Assembly (NCBI GenBank): GCA_963383645.1
Contig: OY726573.1
Span: 13,272,989-13,336,988, forward strand
Source: Muscardinus avellanarius
Taxonomy: Eukaryota; Chordata; Mammalia; Rodentia; Gliridae
DNA: 64,000 nucleotides
Direction of reading: 5' to 3'
Below are positions 32,527 to 44,063 of the stretch, in pieces. The position numbers and the translations under genes are program-made. Below the pieces are notes generated by a model. That model saw nothing but the letters and a program-made list of their open reading frames with translations. It was not told the origin of the DNA and did no database searches. Within the stretch, counting starts at the first letter, position 1. The number at the start of each line of letters is the position of its first letter.

Positions 32527-32943
32527 AAGGAGGCTTCTTTGGGCTCACAGTCTCAGAGATTTCAGTCTATGGCTCTTTGGCTCCATTGCTGTTAGGCCCG
32601 TGGTGTGGCAGTAGTAACATCATGGCAGAAATGAGCGGTCGAAGAAAGCTGTCCTGTCAAGAAAGTCAGGAGGCAGAGAGGTAGGGGGAAGGCTCTGGAG
32701 ACAAGACACACCCTTCCAGGGTACCACCTACTTCCTCCAGATAGGCCCCGCCTCCTGCATTCTCACTACTTCCCAGTGGTCCATTCAAATATGAACCCAT
32801 CAGTGGACTGATCCGAGGAGGAGGTTAGATCTCTCAGGATCCAATCACTTCCCCAAATCCTGACCTCTGCACATCTCTGCACCGGGGACCAAACCTTCAG
32901 GACACGGGCCTTCGGGGAACATTTCCCATCCAGACCATAACAG

Positions 32944-33040
32944 ACAGGTTCTCACTAAGTTGGCCTGGAACTTGTGAACCTCTTGTCTCAGCTTCCCGAT
33001 TGCTGGGACTAAGGGCATGCACCACTGTGCCGCCTGGCTG
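32944..33040 (-). repeat. B1 half SINE
   Basis: 'gacaggttctcactaagttg' to 'gcaccactgtgccgcctggc'. Confidence 0.7.
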
Positions 33041-33067
33041 AGACCTATTCTTTAAAAAGAATAAAGG

Positions 33068-33283
33068 CACCCGGGCGTGGTGACACATGCTTGTAATCCC
33101 AGTATTCTAGAGGCTGAGACTGGAGGATCTCGGTTCACAGACAGCCTCAGCTACTTAGCCAGGCCATTCGCAACTCAGTGAGACCCTGTTTCAAAAATAA
33201 AATAGGGCTGGGGCTGTAGCTCGGAGGTACAATGCCCCTGGTACCACCAGAGAGAGAGGGGGGGGGAGGGAGGGAGGGAGGGG
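33068..33283 (+). repeat. SINE with GA/G-rich tail
   Basis: B1 half 'acccgggcgtggtgacacat', short linker, ID half with a deletion, tail (GA)n(GGGA)n 33250-33283. Confidence 0.8.
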
Positions 33284-33555
33284 CAGGCTGCTGCCTGGGA
33301 AAAAGTTAACATCATTTAATTCTAGAAAATACTTATGTAAGTCAAAGAGGAGCACATCTGTATGAGAATGGGTGACACATTTGGAGAGATAACTTTATAA
33401 TAAAAGGTAAACAAAGTCATCAACATATCCAGAGTAGTAAAGACCTGCAAATTTAATAAAAATGGCTTCAGAGAAAAATATCACAACAGAATGGGTGTTA
33501 GCAAGGTGTAGGAAAATTATTTTATTTCACTTTAAAGCTTCAACCAGCCTAACAA

Positions 33556-33741
33556 GGTAGGTACGGTGGTTATCACAGCCGTTGGGAGGCTAAGACAGGA
33601 GAATCACAGATTTAAGGCTAGCCTCAGCAAGCTAGTGAGACCCTCAGTAATTTAGTGAGACCTTATTTCAAAATAAAATTATAAAATGGGGGTTAGGGTG
33701 TGACTTGGAGGTATACTACTCCTGATTTCAATTCTCAGGAC

Positions 33742-33794
<53 letters not shown>
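33556..33794 (+). repeat. SINE with (GA)n tail
   Basis: Diverged B1 and ID halves (33556-33741), then about 25 GA units. Confidence 0.75.
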
Positions 33795-34141
33795 ATTAAC
33801 AGTGTACATACTATGGCCCAGGAAAGTTCTTGGAATTTCGACTCAGGAAGCCTCTGAGAGGGCAAACTCAGGGTCCTTTGCAAAGTGCTTCTCATAGTTT
33901 GAGACTGACCACAACCTAAACGCACCTGGAAAACAAACGGGTTAGAATCAGTCACCTGTGCTTAGCACAAGCCCAGACATGCAGAAGGGCTCAGTGACTA
34001 AATTTTATAAGCTGACTTTTAAGAATTTCAAAAGTGTTGGCCTACCTTGGGATCCATTTTCACGGGGTAGGCATAGTTTTGAGTTCTGGCAACGATGCAA
34101 AAAGAGATGGTGTAGTCCAGAAGTGAATTACTGTTTAAAAG
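33795..34141. other. Unique intronic sequence
   Basis: No gene or repeat recognised. Confidence 0.4.
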
Positions 34142-34319
34142 CAGGGACTGTGTGGCGCACGCTGGCGATCCCGGTACTTGGGAGGCGAAAAGAGAAGGAT
34201 TGGCAGGTTCGAGGCCAGCCTTGGCAACTTAGTGAGACTCCGTCTCAAAATAAAAAAATAAAAAGGGCTGGGGATGTAGTTCAGTGGTAGAGTGCCCCTG
34301 TACTTAATCCCCAAGAACG

Positions 34320-34358
<39 letters not shown>

Positions 34359-34371
34359 CAGGGACTGTGTG
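34142..34371 (+). repeat. SINE with (CA)n tail and 13-bp TSD
   Basis: 'cagggactgtgtg' at 34142-34154 and 34359-34371 flanks a 5'-shortened SINE ending in (CA)n (34320-34357). The tail is CA rather than A, yet the duplication is intact. Confidence 0.85.
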
Positions 34372-34960
34372 TAATGCACATTCCCTAAATATCCTTTTGT
34401 GGAAAAGTTCAGGTTGAAGGAACACATGCTGGCCCCAGGCCAACTTCCTTTAAATATCCCCAGTAACAGCAAACCGTTGTCTTTCAAGAGGTAGATTTGA
34501 CTTTTTTGGGAAGAGCCAACATTTATCTGCAGCCAAGTCTGGTGTGTCTGTATCTGTGCATGTGACAATCTGTCTGTCACCTTGTTGCAGAAAGGACTTT
34601 AGGCACCTTACCAAAAAAACATATGGTACAGTAAGATAAAGGCATAAATACGCAAGGAGATCTGGAGAAAGGAGAAAATAAAGGAAAGGGAAAATAAGGT
34701 GGCTATTGGCAGGAAGTTTGATGGGTAAAGAAGGTAATTGGGTCAAATAGTGACAGTTCAGGGTTAAAAAAAAAAAGGCCAGATCCCCCTTACCCCTAAA
34801 GAAATATTGCTTTTGATCAGGTCCCAGGGAGAAGTAACAAATGTTCTGAAAATGGTGGCATCAAGGAGGTCTATGCTTGTACCAGTCAGGATGGGTTAGG
34901 ATATGCCGACATAACAAACAACTCCAGAATCTCAGTAGTTATAACAATGTAGGTCTCTCC
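34372..34960. other. Unique intronic sequence
   Basis: AT-rich. No gene recognised. Confidence 0.4.
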
Positions 34961-34961
34961 T

Positions 34962-35234
34962 TTCCTCCTCTTCCTCTTTTTCTTCCTCCTCTTCTTCCTT
35001 CCGTCTTCCTTCTTTCTTCCTTCTTTCTTCTTCTTCATACTAGGGAGGGATGGAACCCAGGGGGCATTTTACCTCCAAGCGAAACCCCCAGCCCTTTTTA
35101 TTTTTTAATTTAGAAACAGAGTCTTCCTAAGTTGTTGAGGACCTCGCTATGTTTCTGAAACTGGCCTGGAACCTGTGACCCTCCTTGTCTCCTCCCAAGA
35201 ACTGGGATTACAGGCGTGATCACCACGCTTGCCG
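34962..35234 (-). repeat. SINE with TTCC/TTCT tail
   Basis: Pyrimidine tract 34962-35036, ID half, B1 half to 35234. Confidence 0.8.
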
Positions 35235-36069
35235 AGAACAATGCATCTTAAGTGAATTTAATGCTTCTCGAGGAAGTCTTCTTCCAGTGACTTCTCATGA
35301 TCTTTCTGCGTGTAGGTTCTGATGCAGGAGGTCTGGGATGGGGCCCTGGGCTCTGCGTGTCTGGCATGCTCTCCCTGGCTCCCGAGGCTGCAAGGAGTTA
35401 GCGCACAGCGCGGACTTGAGCACGTGTGTCTTTGCTTCTGAGAGCTGTGCTAAGCTCGTGTTATCCTTTCGGATCAGCTTTGTCGGGCTCAGAAAATGAT
35501 ACCCCGAAGTGTGGTGCTTTGGAGTTCTGAGTGATTTTTGAATGGAAGCAGACCCAAGGGCCTTCTGACCTTCCCGCCAGCGCCTCCCCCAGGTCTCAGC
35601 CTGTTCTCTCCTGAAGCAGAGGAAGAGACTTTGTCTGATGTCCTCCTGTCTACCCAAGGCTGGATTCTCCAGGTGAAGGAGCAGGAAGAAAGACTAGAGT
35701 CGGTGCCGCACCCAGAGCACAGGTGCAATTGGTCCTGGGATGTTGCCTATTATTGGAGCCCATTCATCTCCCCTGAAAACCATTTACTCTTCCTCCCAAG
35801 TTGCCTGCAGGGGCTTCCTTCTCCCCTATAAAGAAGACACATGTTTCAACCCTCTGGCCTTTTTTAAGCATGACTCTGGCAAACTTGCACCTAAATCCAC
35901 CTGTGTGTCTTTTCTTGCTAATCTATTGTCTGTTTTATAGACTGAAATCACCAACTCTTCGTGGGGTACACAGAGAGTCGCTTTTGCCCTGGGCCTTTCT
36001 CCCACTGGACATCCTAACCATCTCGTATCCTGCTTTGCGGCTGAATACTTGGTCTACGCTCTGTTTGTT
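35235..36069. other. Unique intronic sequence
   Basis: Open frames of about 100-120 codons without recognisable domains. Confidence 0.4.
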
Positions 36070-36231
36070 TTTATTGGTACTGGGAACGGAACCCAGGATT
36101 ATCCCACCCCAGCCCCTTTTTATTTTGAAACAGGGTCTGGTTAAGTTGTTGAGGCTGGCCTCAAAGCTGTGATCCTCCAGTCTCAGCTTCCCAAGTACTG
36201 AGAGTAAAGGTGGGCACCACTGTGCCCGGCT
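36070..36231 (-). repeat. SINE with ID-half deletion
   Basis: 'ggtactgggaacggaaccca', then B1 half ending 'actgtgcccggct'. Confidence 0.75.
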
Positions 36232-36494
36232 CGGTCTGTACGTTTTTGAACAGATGTGGTTGTCTCTTGATTCCAGATCCCCCCACACCGTGACTGTTTG
36301 TGTATTTATTGAGGACCTACTCTGTGAAGTGCTTTCTTCAAGGCTGAAGGGATAGACAGGGATATAGTCAAGGCAGGGGTTGAAGTTAGCACCGAGCTTC
36401 CTTGGGGGTCACTTGGGGACTCTCCCTCCTGGCTGGTTGACCTCTTTCAAGAAACTTCAGCTCTAGACTTGTCCCATTAAAATAAAAGACCTTC

Positions 36495-36669
36495 ACTGGG
36501 CGTGGTGGCGCACGCTTGTAATCCCCGCGCTTGGGAGACAGAGACAGGAGGATCGCGCAGGTTCAAAGCCAGCCGCGCACGCTGGCTTAGGAGACCCTGT
36601 TTCCAAATAAAAATGTAAAAATAGGTCTGGGAGTGTAGCCCGGAGGTAGAAGGGCTTCCAGGAACCCCA
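36495..36669 (+). repeat. Type III SINE
   Basis: 'ctgggcgtggtggcgcacgc', 'ctggcttaggagaccctgtt', 'agggcttccaggaacccca'. Lacks a long A-tail. Confidence 0.85.
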
Positions 36670-37127
36670 TCCTCTTTTCCCATTTGCCTGTCAAGTTCAC
36701 AGGAAAACTCCAGGGTTAGACAACAACAGAAAACAAATTAAGTTTTAAGAAATTCTTTAGGGATGCTATTTTAAAACGCGTTCAGAAAGGGGTCCTCGTC
36801 CTAATTTAATCCGGAGAGAGAGAGGATCCTTATTTTAGCTGTGGTTCACGGAAAACAGTCACTGTGACATTTGGTTCTGATTTGTAATATAATTTAGGCA
36901 GAGAAATAGGAAAACCTAACTTTAAATTTAGTTCGAGACTGCCGTTCTCATTTAGCAAGGGTTTTATTGATAAATAACGACACGTATTTTTTGTTTTGTT
37001 CTGTTTTGGGGGCTTGGAGGCAAAAATACAACCATGTTGAGTAGTTGGTTATCAAGGACACACTCAAAACAAGATTAAATCCAGGGCTCGGTGTAATGTT
37101 TTTGTATTATAGGGAAGGGTCCAGATA
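36670..37127. other. Unique AT-rich intronic sequence
   Basis: Several TTTAAT/TAAT words. No repeat or gene recognised. Low-confidence conserved-element candidate. Confidence 0.3.
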
Positions 37128-37140
37128 CCAGGGGCTTATC

Positions 37141-37178
<38 letters not shown>

Positions 37179-37394
37179 TACGAGGGGTGGAACCCAGAGG
37201 CTTTCTACCTCCGGGCTATACTCCCAGACCTTTTTAATATTTTATTTGGAAACAGGGTCTCGCTAAGTTGCTGAGAGCCTCACTAAGTAGCTGAGGCTGG
37301 CTTCGAACCCGCGCGATCCTCCTGTCTCAGCCTCCCAAGCGTGGGGATTACAAGCGTGCGCCACCACGCCCGGCTCCCAGGGGCTTATCTTGTG
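37128..37394 (-). repeat. Type II SINE with (CA)n tail and 18-bp TSD
   Basis: 'ccaggggcttatcttgtg' is perfect at 37128-37145 and 37377-37394. The body (37176-37376) is intact. The tail is (TG)n on +, i.e. (CA)n on the element strand. Confidence 0.92.
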
Positions 37395-37729
37395 GTGTGA
37401 GCATGTCACCTGCGGCATTACTATGGAGGGCATTAGACGGGGCCCTCACCGTGTTCTGTGCACACAGATCTCCTGGGTGCCTGTGAATGTGTAAGTGGCG
37501 CTTTTGTAGGCTTGGGGTGGACTTAAGTGAGAAGGAAGAGCACCTTTCTGCTTGCACACGACACTTTCTGTCCACTCCTGCAGCACAGAACACCTGCCTT
37601 CGAGGGGCTTCCCACACCCCAAGCAGCTCTCAGCGGACACCAGCTGTGGGCAACTGTATTGTATCTTAGACCATGCTGTATTTCCAACTAACTTCCAGTG
37701 CATACCGCTGTTGTAGATTGTGGATGCCA

Positions 37730-37732
<3 letters not shown>
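37395..37732. other. Unique intronic sequence
   Basis: No gene or repeat recognised. Confidence 0.4.
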
Positions 37733-37773
<41 letters not shown>

Positions 37774-37948
37774 TACTAGGGATGGAACCCCAGTGATGCT
37801 GTACCACTGAGCTACACCCCCCAGCCCTTTTTAATTGTTTATTTTATTTTGAGATGGAGTCTAAGCTGCCAAGGCTGGCCTCGAACATGCCATCCTCCTG
37901 TCTCTGCCTCCCAGATTAGAGTTATAGGTGTGTACCACGGTACCGGGC
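37733..37948 (-). repeat. SINE with (TG)n tail
   Basis: About 19 TG units, ID half, shortened B1 half. Confidence 0.8.
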
Positions 37949-38249
37949 TGGGTGCCACAATTTTAGCAACAAGGAATTTGGGTACTCTGAGAAGTTTTTA
38001 AGTTTGTGTGCCAAACACCTTAAATCCTGGAATTAGATTGGATTTTTTTAAGTGGATTATATATGAGATCATGGAAAGAACACAGGTTTTGGAATTAGAC
38101 CCCTCTGCGAATATATTTAATCCGATGACAGAGATGTGGTGCGGCTGGTGTTCCTGTCGGTCCACACGGTCCCAGGGTGGAGGCGGGACCCAGAAAGGCT
38201 TTCCTGGGGACCTTTCGGGAGCCTGGCTAAGAGGAAGTGCAGGATCCAG

Positions 38250-38890
38250 CCCTTAGAGGGCTGGGGGAATCACAGGTTTGAGACCAGGCTCAGCAACTTA
38301 GACCCTGTTAAAAATAAATAAATTAAGAAGGCTGGAATTCCCAGTACCATAAAGGAAGGGAGGGAGGGAGGGAGGAAAGAAGGAAGGAAGGAGGAAGGAA
38401 GGACCTTCAGGTAGGACACCCAGGATTCAATTCCCAGTACCATAAAGAAAGGAAGGAAGGAAGGAAGGGAGGGAGGGAGGGAGGAACCTTCAGGTAGAAT
38501 ACCTGAGGTTTAATTCCCAGTACCAGGAAGGAAGGAAGGAAGGAAGGAAGGAGGAAGGAAGGACCTTCAGGTAGAACACTCAGGATTCAATTCCCAGTAC
38601 CATAAAGGAAGGAAGGAAGGAAGGAAGGAAGGAAGGATGAAGGGCGGGAGGGAGGGACCTTCAGGTAGAATACCTGAGGTTTAATTCCCAGTACCAGGAA
38701 GGAAGGAAAGAAGGGAGGGAGGGAGGGAGGGAGGGAGAATCTTCAGGTAGAACACCTGGGATTCAACTCCTAGTACCATAAAGGAAGGAAGGAGGGAAGG
38801 AAGGGAGGGAGGGAGGGAGGGAGGGAGGACCTTCAGGTAGAACCAGGGATCCAGTTCCTAGTACCATAAAGGCAAGCAGGCAGGCAGGCG
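38250..38890 (+). repeat. Compound minisatellite built from a SINE tail
   Basis: A truncated SINE (38250-38352) is followed by six blocks starting at 38404, 38487, 38564, 38658, 38740 and 38830. Each block has the ID-half end ('cttcaggtagaacacc', 'attcaattcccagtacca') plus a GGAA/GGGA tract. Unit length varies from 77 to 94 bp. Confidence 0.9.
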
Positions 38891-39199
38891 GGCGGTTGCA
38901 GGCGAGGTAGTGCAGATGATGTGGCCAAGGTCTGGACTCGTGACCTAGGACTGCAGAGTGAGACGGGGCGCAGTCTTACCAGGTCCCCGCAGTGTTGAGA
39001 TGTGGCCTCCGCATCTTGGGGCGGTTTCTCAGGTTGCTGACTTCTGCGTCCAGCTTACTGCGGTGGCCCCTCACAGAGGGGGCAGTAGCTTCTCCTTCCA
39101 GCTGTTTCCGTTTCTTCTCTGTAGTGCCAATGCAGTGAATTTTCCCCCCAATGCGATCATAGAACTCCCCCGTTTAAGTCTTTTCCTACATTTTTCGTT
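38891..39199. other. Unique intronic sequence
   Basis: No gene recognised. Confidence 0.4.
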
Positions 39200-39525
39200 G
39201 CCCGATAAGAATGCGTGTCCCTTATCTGAAATGTTTGGGACCAAGAAGTGTTTGGGATTTCAGTGTATTTACGCGTGCATAATGCGATGTCCTGGGGATG
39301 GGGCCCCCTCTAAACACAGAATTCCTTTATATTTCATATGTGTTATAGATGCACACAGCCTGAAGGTACTTTTGTGTGCAGTTTGGGTGTGTTTGCATTC
39401 TGAACCTTCATCTCATGAGGTCAGGTGTGGAATTTTCCACTTGCAGTGTCATGTGCGTCTCCAAAAATTTTAGATTGTAGAGCTTTCTGGACTTTGGATT
39501 TGGGGGTTAGGGATGGCCCACCTAT
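39200..39525 (+). repeat. Ancient DNA-transposon-like repeat, copy 2
   Basis: 'cttatctgaaatgtttggga', 'gggatttcagtgtatttac', 'cagcctgaaggtacttttgt', 'tttggatttgggggttaggg'. Fuller than the copy at 21180. Resembles from memory a Tigger/pogo-like MER repeat; family not assigned. Confidence 0.45.
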
Positions 39526-39665
39526 AAAAGGTGCCTTAGCTGTGTTCACAAGGCCCTTGTAGACCTGGCCTGTCTGCCTCCTCGGCTACATTTTCAGCCA
39601 TTTGATCACATCCGTAGTCTTATCAAAACACATTTTATAACATGCATAATCTTATCAGAACCAAG

Positions 39666-40410
39666 TGGAAGCCAGACATGGTCATCCATGCCTGTAATCC
39701 CAGTACTTGGGATGCATAAGGCAGGAGGATCACAGATTCGAGGCTAGCCTCTGCATTTTAGCAAGACCCTGTTTCAAAATAAAATATTTTTAAAACAAGG
39801 ACTAAGCTGCCGGGCATGGTGTTGCATGCTTGTAATCCCCGCGCTTGGGAGGTGAAGACAGGAGGATCACGCAGGTTTGAAGCCAGCTGTGCTAGCTTAA
39901 GAGACCCTGTTTGCAAAAATAAAAAAAGTATAAAATAGGTCTTGGAGTGTAGCCCGGAGGTAGAAGGGCTTCCAGGAACCCCAGTACCACCAAAAAAAAA
40001 AAAAAAAAAAAGGGCTAAGCTGGGCATGGTGGTGCACACTTGTAATCCCAGCATTTGGGAGGCTGAAACTGTAGGTTTGCGGTTCACCGGCCCTCCGCAA
40101 CTTAGTGAGACACTTTCAAAATAAAGAATAAAAGCCAGGCATGGTGGCGCACGCTTGTAATCCCTGCGCTTGGGAGGCGGAAACAGGAGGATCGCACAGG
40201 TTCGAAGCCAGCCTCAGCTATTTAGTGAGGCTCCCAGCAAATTAGTGAGACCCTGTTTCCAAATAAAATATAAAAAATAGGTCTGGGAGTATAGCCTGGA
40301 GGTAGAAATCCTCTGGATTCCATCCCCAGTACTGGAAAAAAAAAAAAAAGGCTAGAGGTGTAGTTTGGTAGTTTGGAGTTTAATCCGTGTTCAGTCCTGC
40401 CCCTCCAGAA
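39666..40410 (+). repeat. Nested SINE cluster
   Basis: B1 half 39666-39800. Type III SINE 39808-40010, flanked by 'aggactaagctg'/'agggctaagctg' (target duplication). B1 half 40015-40131. Type II SINE 40132-40347. ID half 40348-40410, pairing with the B1 half at 40015. Confidence 0.8.
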
Positions 40411-40469
40411 AACAAAGACAAAATACAAACTTCTAACTCTTGGGTGTGACTTTGCTTTCTCTTCTTTCT

Positions 40470-40506
40470 CTGTTTCTCTCTCTCTGTCTCTGTCTCTGTC
40501 TCTGCC

Positions 40507-40541
<35 letters not shown>
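40470..40541. repeat. CT and (TCTA)n microsatellite
   Basis: CT-rich tract grading into about 8 TATC units. Confidence 0.9.
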
Positions 40542-40975
40542 CATTCTTCCTTTCTTGCCCAGGACATTTTTTTCTCCCTGAAATAGCCTTCCTCCCACCC
40601 TTTCTTTCCCTCCAACTCTGTTTATTTTCCTTGTCGACAGCTTTCTCAAGATAAAATACAGGTACTGATGAAGCTGTCCAAGTCAATCTATTTTTTTAAA
40701 TAGTCATGGAATTGAGCAACTGTTGCCACGAGTAATTTTAGGATATTTTTATCACCCCCAAAAGAAACCAGTCCCCATGAGCAGTCACTCCCTATTCTCC
40801 TCAACCACCCCGGATTTAGGCGACCAGCAGCCTGCTGTCTGTCACTGTTGATTTCCTGGTCTAGGGATTTCCTAGCAATAGGATCATATAATATAGGAAT
40901 TTCTGCACCTGGCATCTTTCACTGAGCGTAAGTTCTCAAGGTTTATCCATGTGATAGCACGTATCAGCCTTTTAT

Positions 40976-41206
40976 TCCTATTTATTTATTTATTTATTTA
41001 TTTATTTGCATGTCTGGGGATGGAACCCAGGGGCATTCTACCTTCGAGCTACAGCCCCTGCCCTATTTTTTTATTCTTTATTTTGAAACCGGGTCTCACT
41101 GAGTTGCAGAGGGCCTCACTAAGTAGCTGAGGCTGGCCGCAAACTGCGATCCTCCGGTCTCAGCCTCCCAAATGCTGGGATTACAAGCGTACGCCACCAC
41201 GCCTGG
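40976..41206 (-). repeat. Type I-like SINE in L1
   Basis: (ATTT)n tail, ID half, B1 half. Flanks 'ccttttattcct' and 'cctttattcct' are a likely TSD. Confidence 0.85.
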
Positions 41207-41223
41207 CTCCTTTATTCCTTTTT

Positions 41224-41448
41224 ATAGCTGAGTTTTTTTTTTTTTTTTTTTTTTTTTTGGTGGTACTGGGGTTCCTGGAAGCCCTTCTACCTCCGGGCTA
41301 CACTCCCAGACACCTATTTTTATATTTTTTATTTGGAAACAGGGTCTCTTAAGCCAGCGAGGCTGGCTCCGAACCAGCGCGATCCTCCTGTCTCCGCCTC
41401 CCAAGCGCGGGGATTACAAGCGTGCGCCACCACGCCCGGCTAGCTGAG
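41224..41448 (-). repeat. Type III SINE in L1
   Basis: Poly-T 41234-41258 and an intact body to 41441. 'agctgagt' on both sides is the likely TSD. Confidence 0.85.
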
Positions 41449-41559
41449 TATTTCATTGTGTGGATATTTGGCTTTGACTTATGTATTCATCAATGGGTGG
41501 ACATTTGGATTATTCTCTTTTGGGTTATTATGATTATTACTTTTATGAGTATTAATTGT

Positions 41560-41768
41560 TTTTCTTTTTTCCTTTCCTGGGAATTGAACCTAGTATCTTC
41601 TGTAAGCTAGGCAAATGCTCTACCATTAAGCTGCCTCCCGACCCCTTTTAAATTTTATTTTGAGACAGGGCCTCACTAACATTGTCCAGGCTGACCTTGA
41701 ACTTGTGACCTTCCCATCTCAGTTTCCTGAAGAGCTGTGATAGCAGGTGCACGCTCTGACGCCCAGCT
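41560..41768 (-). repeat. Older ID-B1 SINE in L1
   Basis: 'gggaattgaacctagtatct', 'taagctaggcaaatgctcta', then B1 half ending 'gacgcccagctt'. Confidence 0.75.
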
Positions 41769-42139
41769 TCCTGAGAATTTGTCTACAATGGTTTTATGCG
41801 GATATGTTTTCAGTGTACAGAGTATGTACTTGCTGGGTCATAGGGTACTTCTGTGTTTGACAATTTGAGCACTGGCACTATTTTGCAATTCCTTCAGGAA
41901 TGTGAGATTTCCAGTTTCTCTGTGCCCTTGCCGACACTTGTTATTGTCTGTCTGTCTTTTTGATTATAGGCGTCTTGGTAGACATGAAGATGTATCTTAT
42001 TGTGCTCCAGATGCATTTTCCTGATAACTAACCATGTTGGGCATCTTTTACGTGCTCATTGGTAGCTTTTATATCTTCTTTAGAGAAATAGCTATTCAGA
42101 TTCTTTGCTCGTTTGGGGTTGGGTTATTTTTGTTTTTTT

Positions 42140-42370
42140 CTTGTGGTTGTCCCTTCTCCATCCTTCCTTCCTCATTCCTTCCCCCCAGCCATGGTTCTGG
42201 GGACCATGAACCCAGAGGCACTCTGCCATTGAGCTGCACCCCAAGCCCTTTTCATTTTCAGTTTTGAGACAGGGTCTCCAAAGTTGCCCAAGCCAGCTTC
42301 AAACTTGCGATCCTTCTTCCTCGGCCTCTGGACTTGCTTGTATTACAGGCATGCACCACTGTGCCTGGCC
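42140..42370 (-). repeat. Old SINE with TTCC tail
   Basis: ID half 'ggggaccatgaacccagagg', B1 half ending 'gcaccactgtgcctggcc'. Confidence 0.75.
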
Positions 42371-42990
42371 CAAATACATTTTTCACGGCATCACGTATTT
42401 GTCCTTGTGCCTTAGCTTTGGGTGCTGTTCTCCTGGGAGGACTCAGCTGATGCCTCCTACATCCTCCTTCTGAACCCCTTCCTACCCAACCACCTGGGCT
42501 GGGCTTCTGCCGCCCCCACTACGCCGTGGGTTCTTTGAGGTCAAGGATTGGGATCTTTGGTCTTTATAGACTCAGCACTTAGCACACAGCCTGCCATAGG
42601 GACTTGATAAAGAGACGAAGGACCAGGGTTCAGTCATTTCAACCGTGGTGTTGATGAACCTGATTCTGGGTTTGCCGCTGTGGTGGTTGTTTGGTTTTAC
42701 ACGGTGAAGAACAACAGAACAGTAAAGAGGAGTTTGCAGAATGGCTGTCTTACTGAGTCTCTGTTCCCATCCAGGTATCTTACACATAAGTACTACAGGT
42801 AACAGGCCCAGACCGGAAAAGAGAGCCCATGAATCAGACATCCTGCCACAGGCACGTAACTCAGATTCCACGAAGTAGGGTTGCCACCTGTCAGTGACCT
42901 GACTGTTACCTCTAGGACAACAAACCATTATCATTTACTGCTGGAAGAAAAAACAGGATCTGATTCCTGGGTCACTCCTAGAATAGGAGT
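42371..42990. other. Unique intronic sequence
   Basis: No gene or repeat recognised. Confidence 0.4.
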
Positions 42991-42991
42991 T

Positions 42992-43345
42992 GTATTCATC
43001 AGCTCTCTGGTGCTATGACAGAGTACCTGAGAAAATAAAGAAAAGAGGTTATTTTGCCCGTGTTTTCAGAGGTTGCAGTCTAAGGTTGCTTGGACCTGTT
43101 GCTTTGGGCCTTTAGCAGGGCAGCACATCACGGTAGACGCTCAGGATGGAGAAGGGCTGCTCATCTCAGGATGACCTGGAGGCAGAGGAGCACCGGAAGG
43201 GTCCAGGGTCTGATATCTCCTTCAACGGCACGCCCCTAATGACCTAACTTCCTTCCATGAGGCACCACCTCCCAGTAGCAACACAGGCTGGGGCCAACGT
43301 TTCCACATGGATCTTTGAGAGACATTTAAGTCCCAAACAATAGCA
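42992..43345 (+). repeat. Interspersed repeat, third locus
   Basis: Uninterrupted copy: 'catcagctctctggtgctat', 'tacctgagaaaataaagaaa', 'ctgttgctttgggcctttag', 'gagacatttaagtcccaaac'. Same family as 25718 and 32005. Confidence 0.65.
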
Positions 43346-43509
43346 GAAGTGTCCTCAGTCCATGGTACCAGGGATGCAGCCTCGGGTGATGGTAACGGTG
43401 ATGGTGATGGTGGTAAGGTTGACTAGTTGACTGCACCTGGATGTTTGGATATGACTTTGGGTACATTGTTCTACCTTGAACTATAGGTTCCATAGCTGAT
43501 TTTATTTTT

Positions 43510-43701
43510 TCCTTAATGGTACCAGAGATTGAATCCAGGGGCATTCTTCCTCTAAGCTACACCCTGTACCCTGTGTTTTGTTTTCTTTTGTTTTGAAACA
43601 AGGTCTTGTTAAGTAGCTGAGCCTGGCCTTAAACCTGTGATCCTCTTGTCTCAGCTTCTCAAGTCCTGGGATTGCCAGTGTGCACTACCACACCCTGCTG
43701 T
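43510..43701 (-). repeat. B1-dID SINE
   Basis: ID half 'agattgaatccaggggcatt', linker with TTTTG, B1 half ending 'cactaccacaccctgct'. Confidence 0.8.
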
Positions 43702-43742
43702 TTCCTCTGTCTTTGATTGGGAATCACAAGAACCCATATCGA

Positions 43743-43876
43743 TGGATTATCTTGAAAGTTAGGATTATTCCAGCGAGGCATGGTAGTACACACCATTAAT
43801 TTCAGTAACTGGGAGGCTGAGACAGGTGGATTGCAGGTTTGAGGCCAGCATTAGCCACTTAGCATGACTTTGTTTC

Positions 43877-43909
<33 letters not shown>

Positions 43910-44063
43910 CAACAATAACAATAATAATACTAATAACAATAATAATAAATAAATAAATAAAAAGAGCTAAGGGTGTAGTTCAGAGGTATAACACCCTGGG
44001 TTCCATCCCTAGTATCACACATATGCACACACGCATGCACACACATACACACACACACACTTC
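43743..44063 (+). repeat. SINE-bearing duplicated segment, copy A
   Basis: SINE with an expanded (AAT)n linker (43877-43960) and (CA)n tail. Its 5' flank ('ggattatcttgaaagttagg') and 3' edge match 45333-45642. Confidence 0.8.

Larger units (their letters stand above)
32005..32942 (+). repeat. Interspersed repeat copy with nested SINEs
   Basis: Begins near 'tttttcattgctgtgatgaa', resumes at 32535 ('tttgggctcacagtctcaga') and ends 'acatttcccatccagaccat'. Same family as 25718 and 42992. Split by SINEs at 32080-32526. Confidence 0.65.
40687..42135 (-). mobile_element. Ancient L1M fragment split by SINEs
   Basis: Antisense of L1 ORF2/3' UTR in order: 'tgatttcctggtctagggat', 'ggtttatccatgtgatagca', 'atcaatgggtggacatttgg', 'ttgctgggtcatagggtact', 'cacttgttattgtctgtctg', 'tgggcatcttttacgtgctc'. 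Three SINE insertions lie inside. No coding capacity. Confidence 0.8.

Noticed and set aside
38352..38890. Regular repeat spacing suggesting a CRISPR-like array
   Set aside because: Eukaryotic context, variable unit length and purine-tract spacers; it is a SINE-derived minisatellite.
38958..39473. 171-codon frame on +
   Set aside because: Its second half lies in the ancient transposon-like repeat at 39200-39525.
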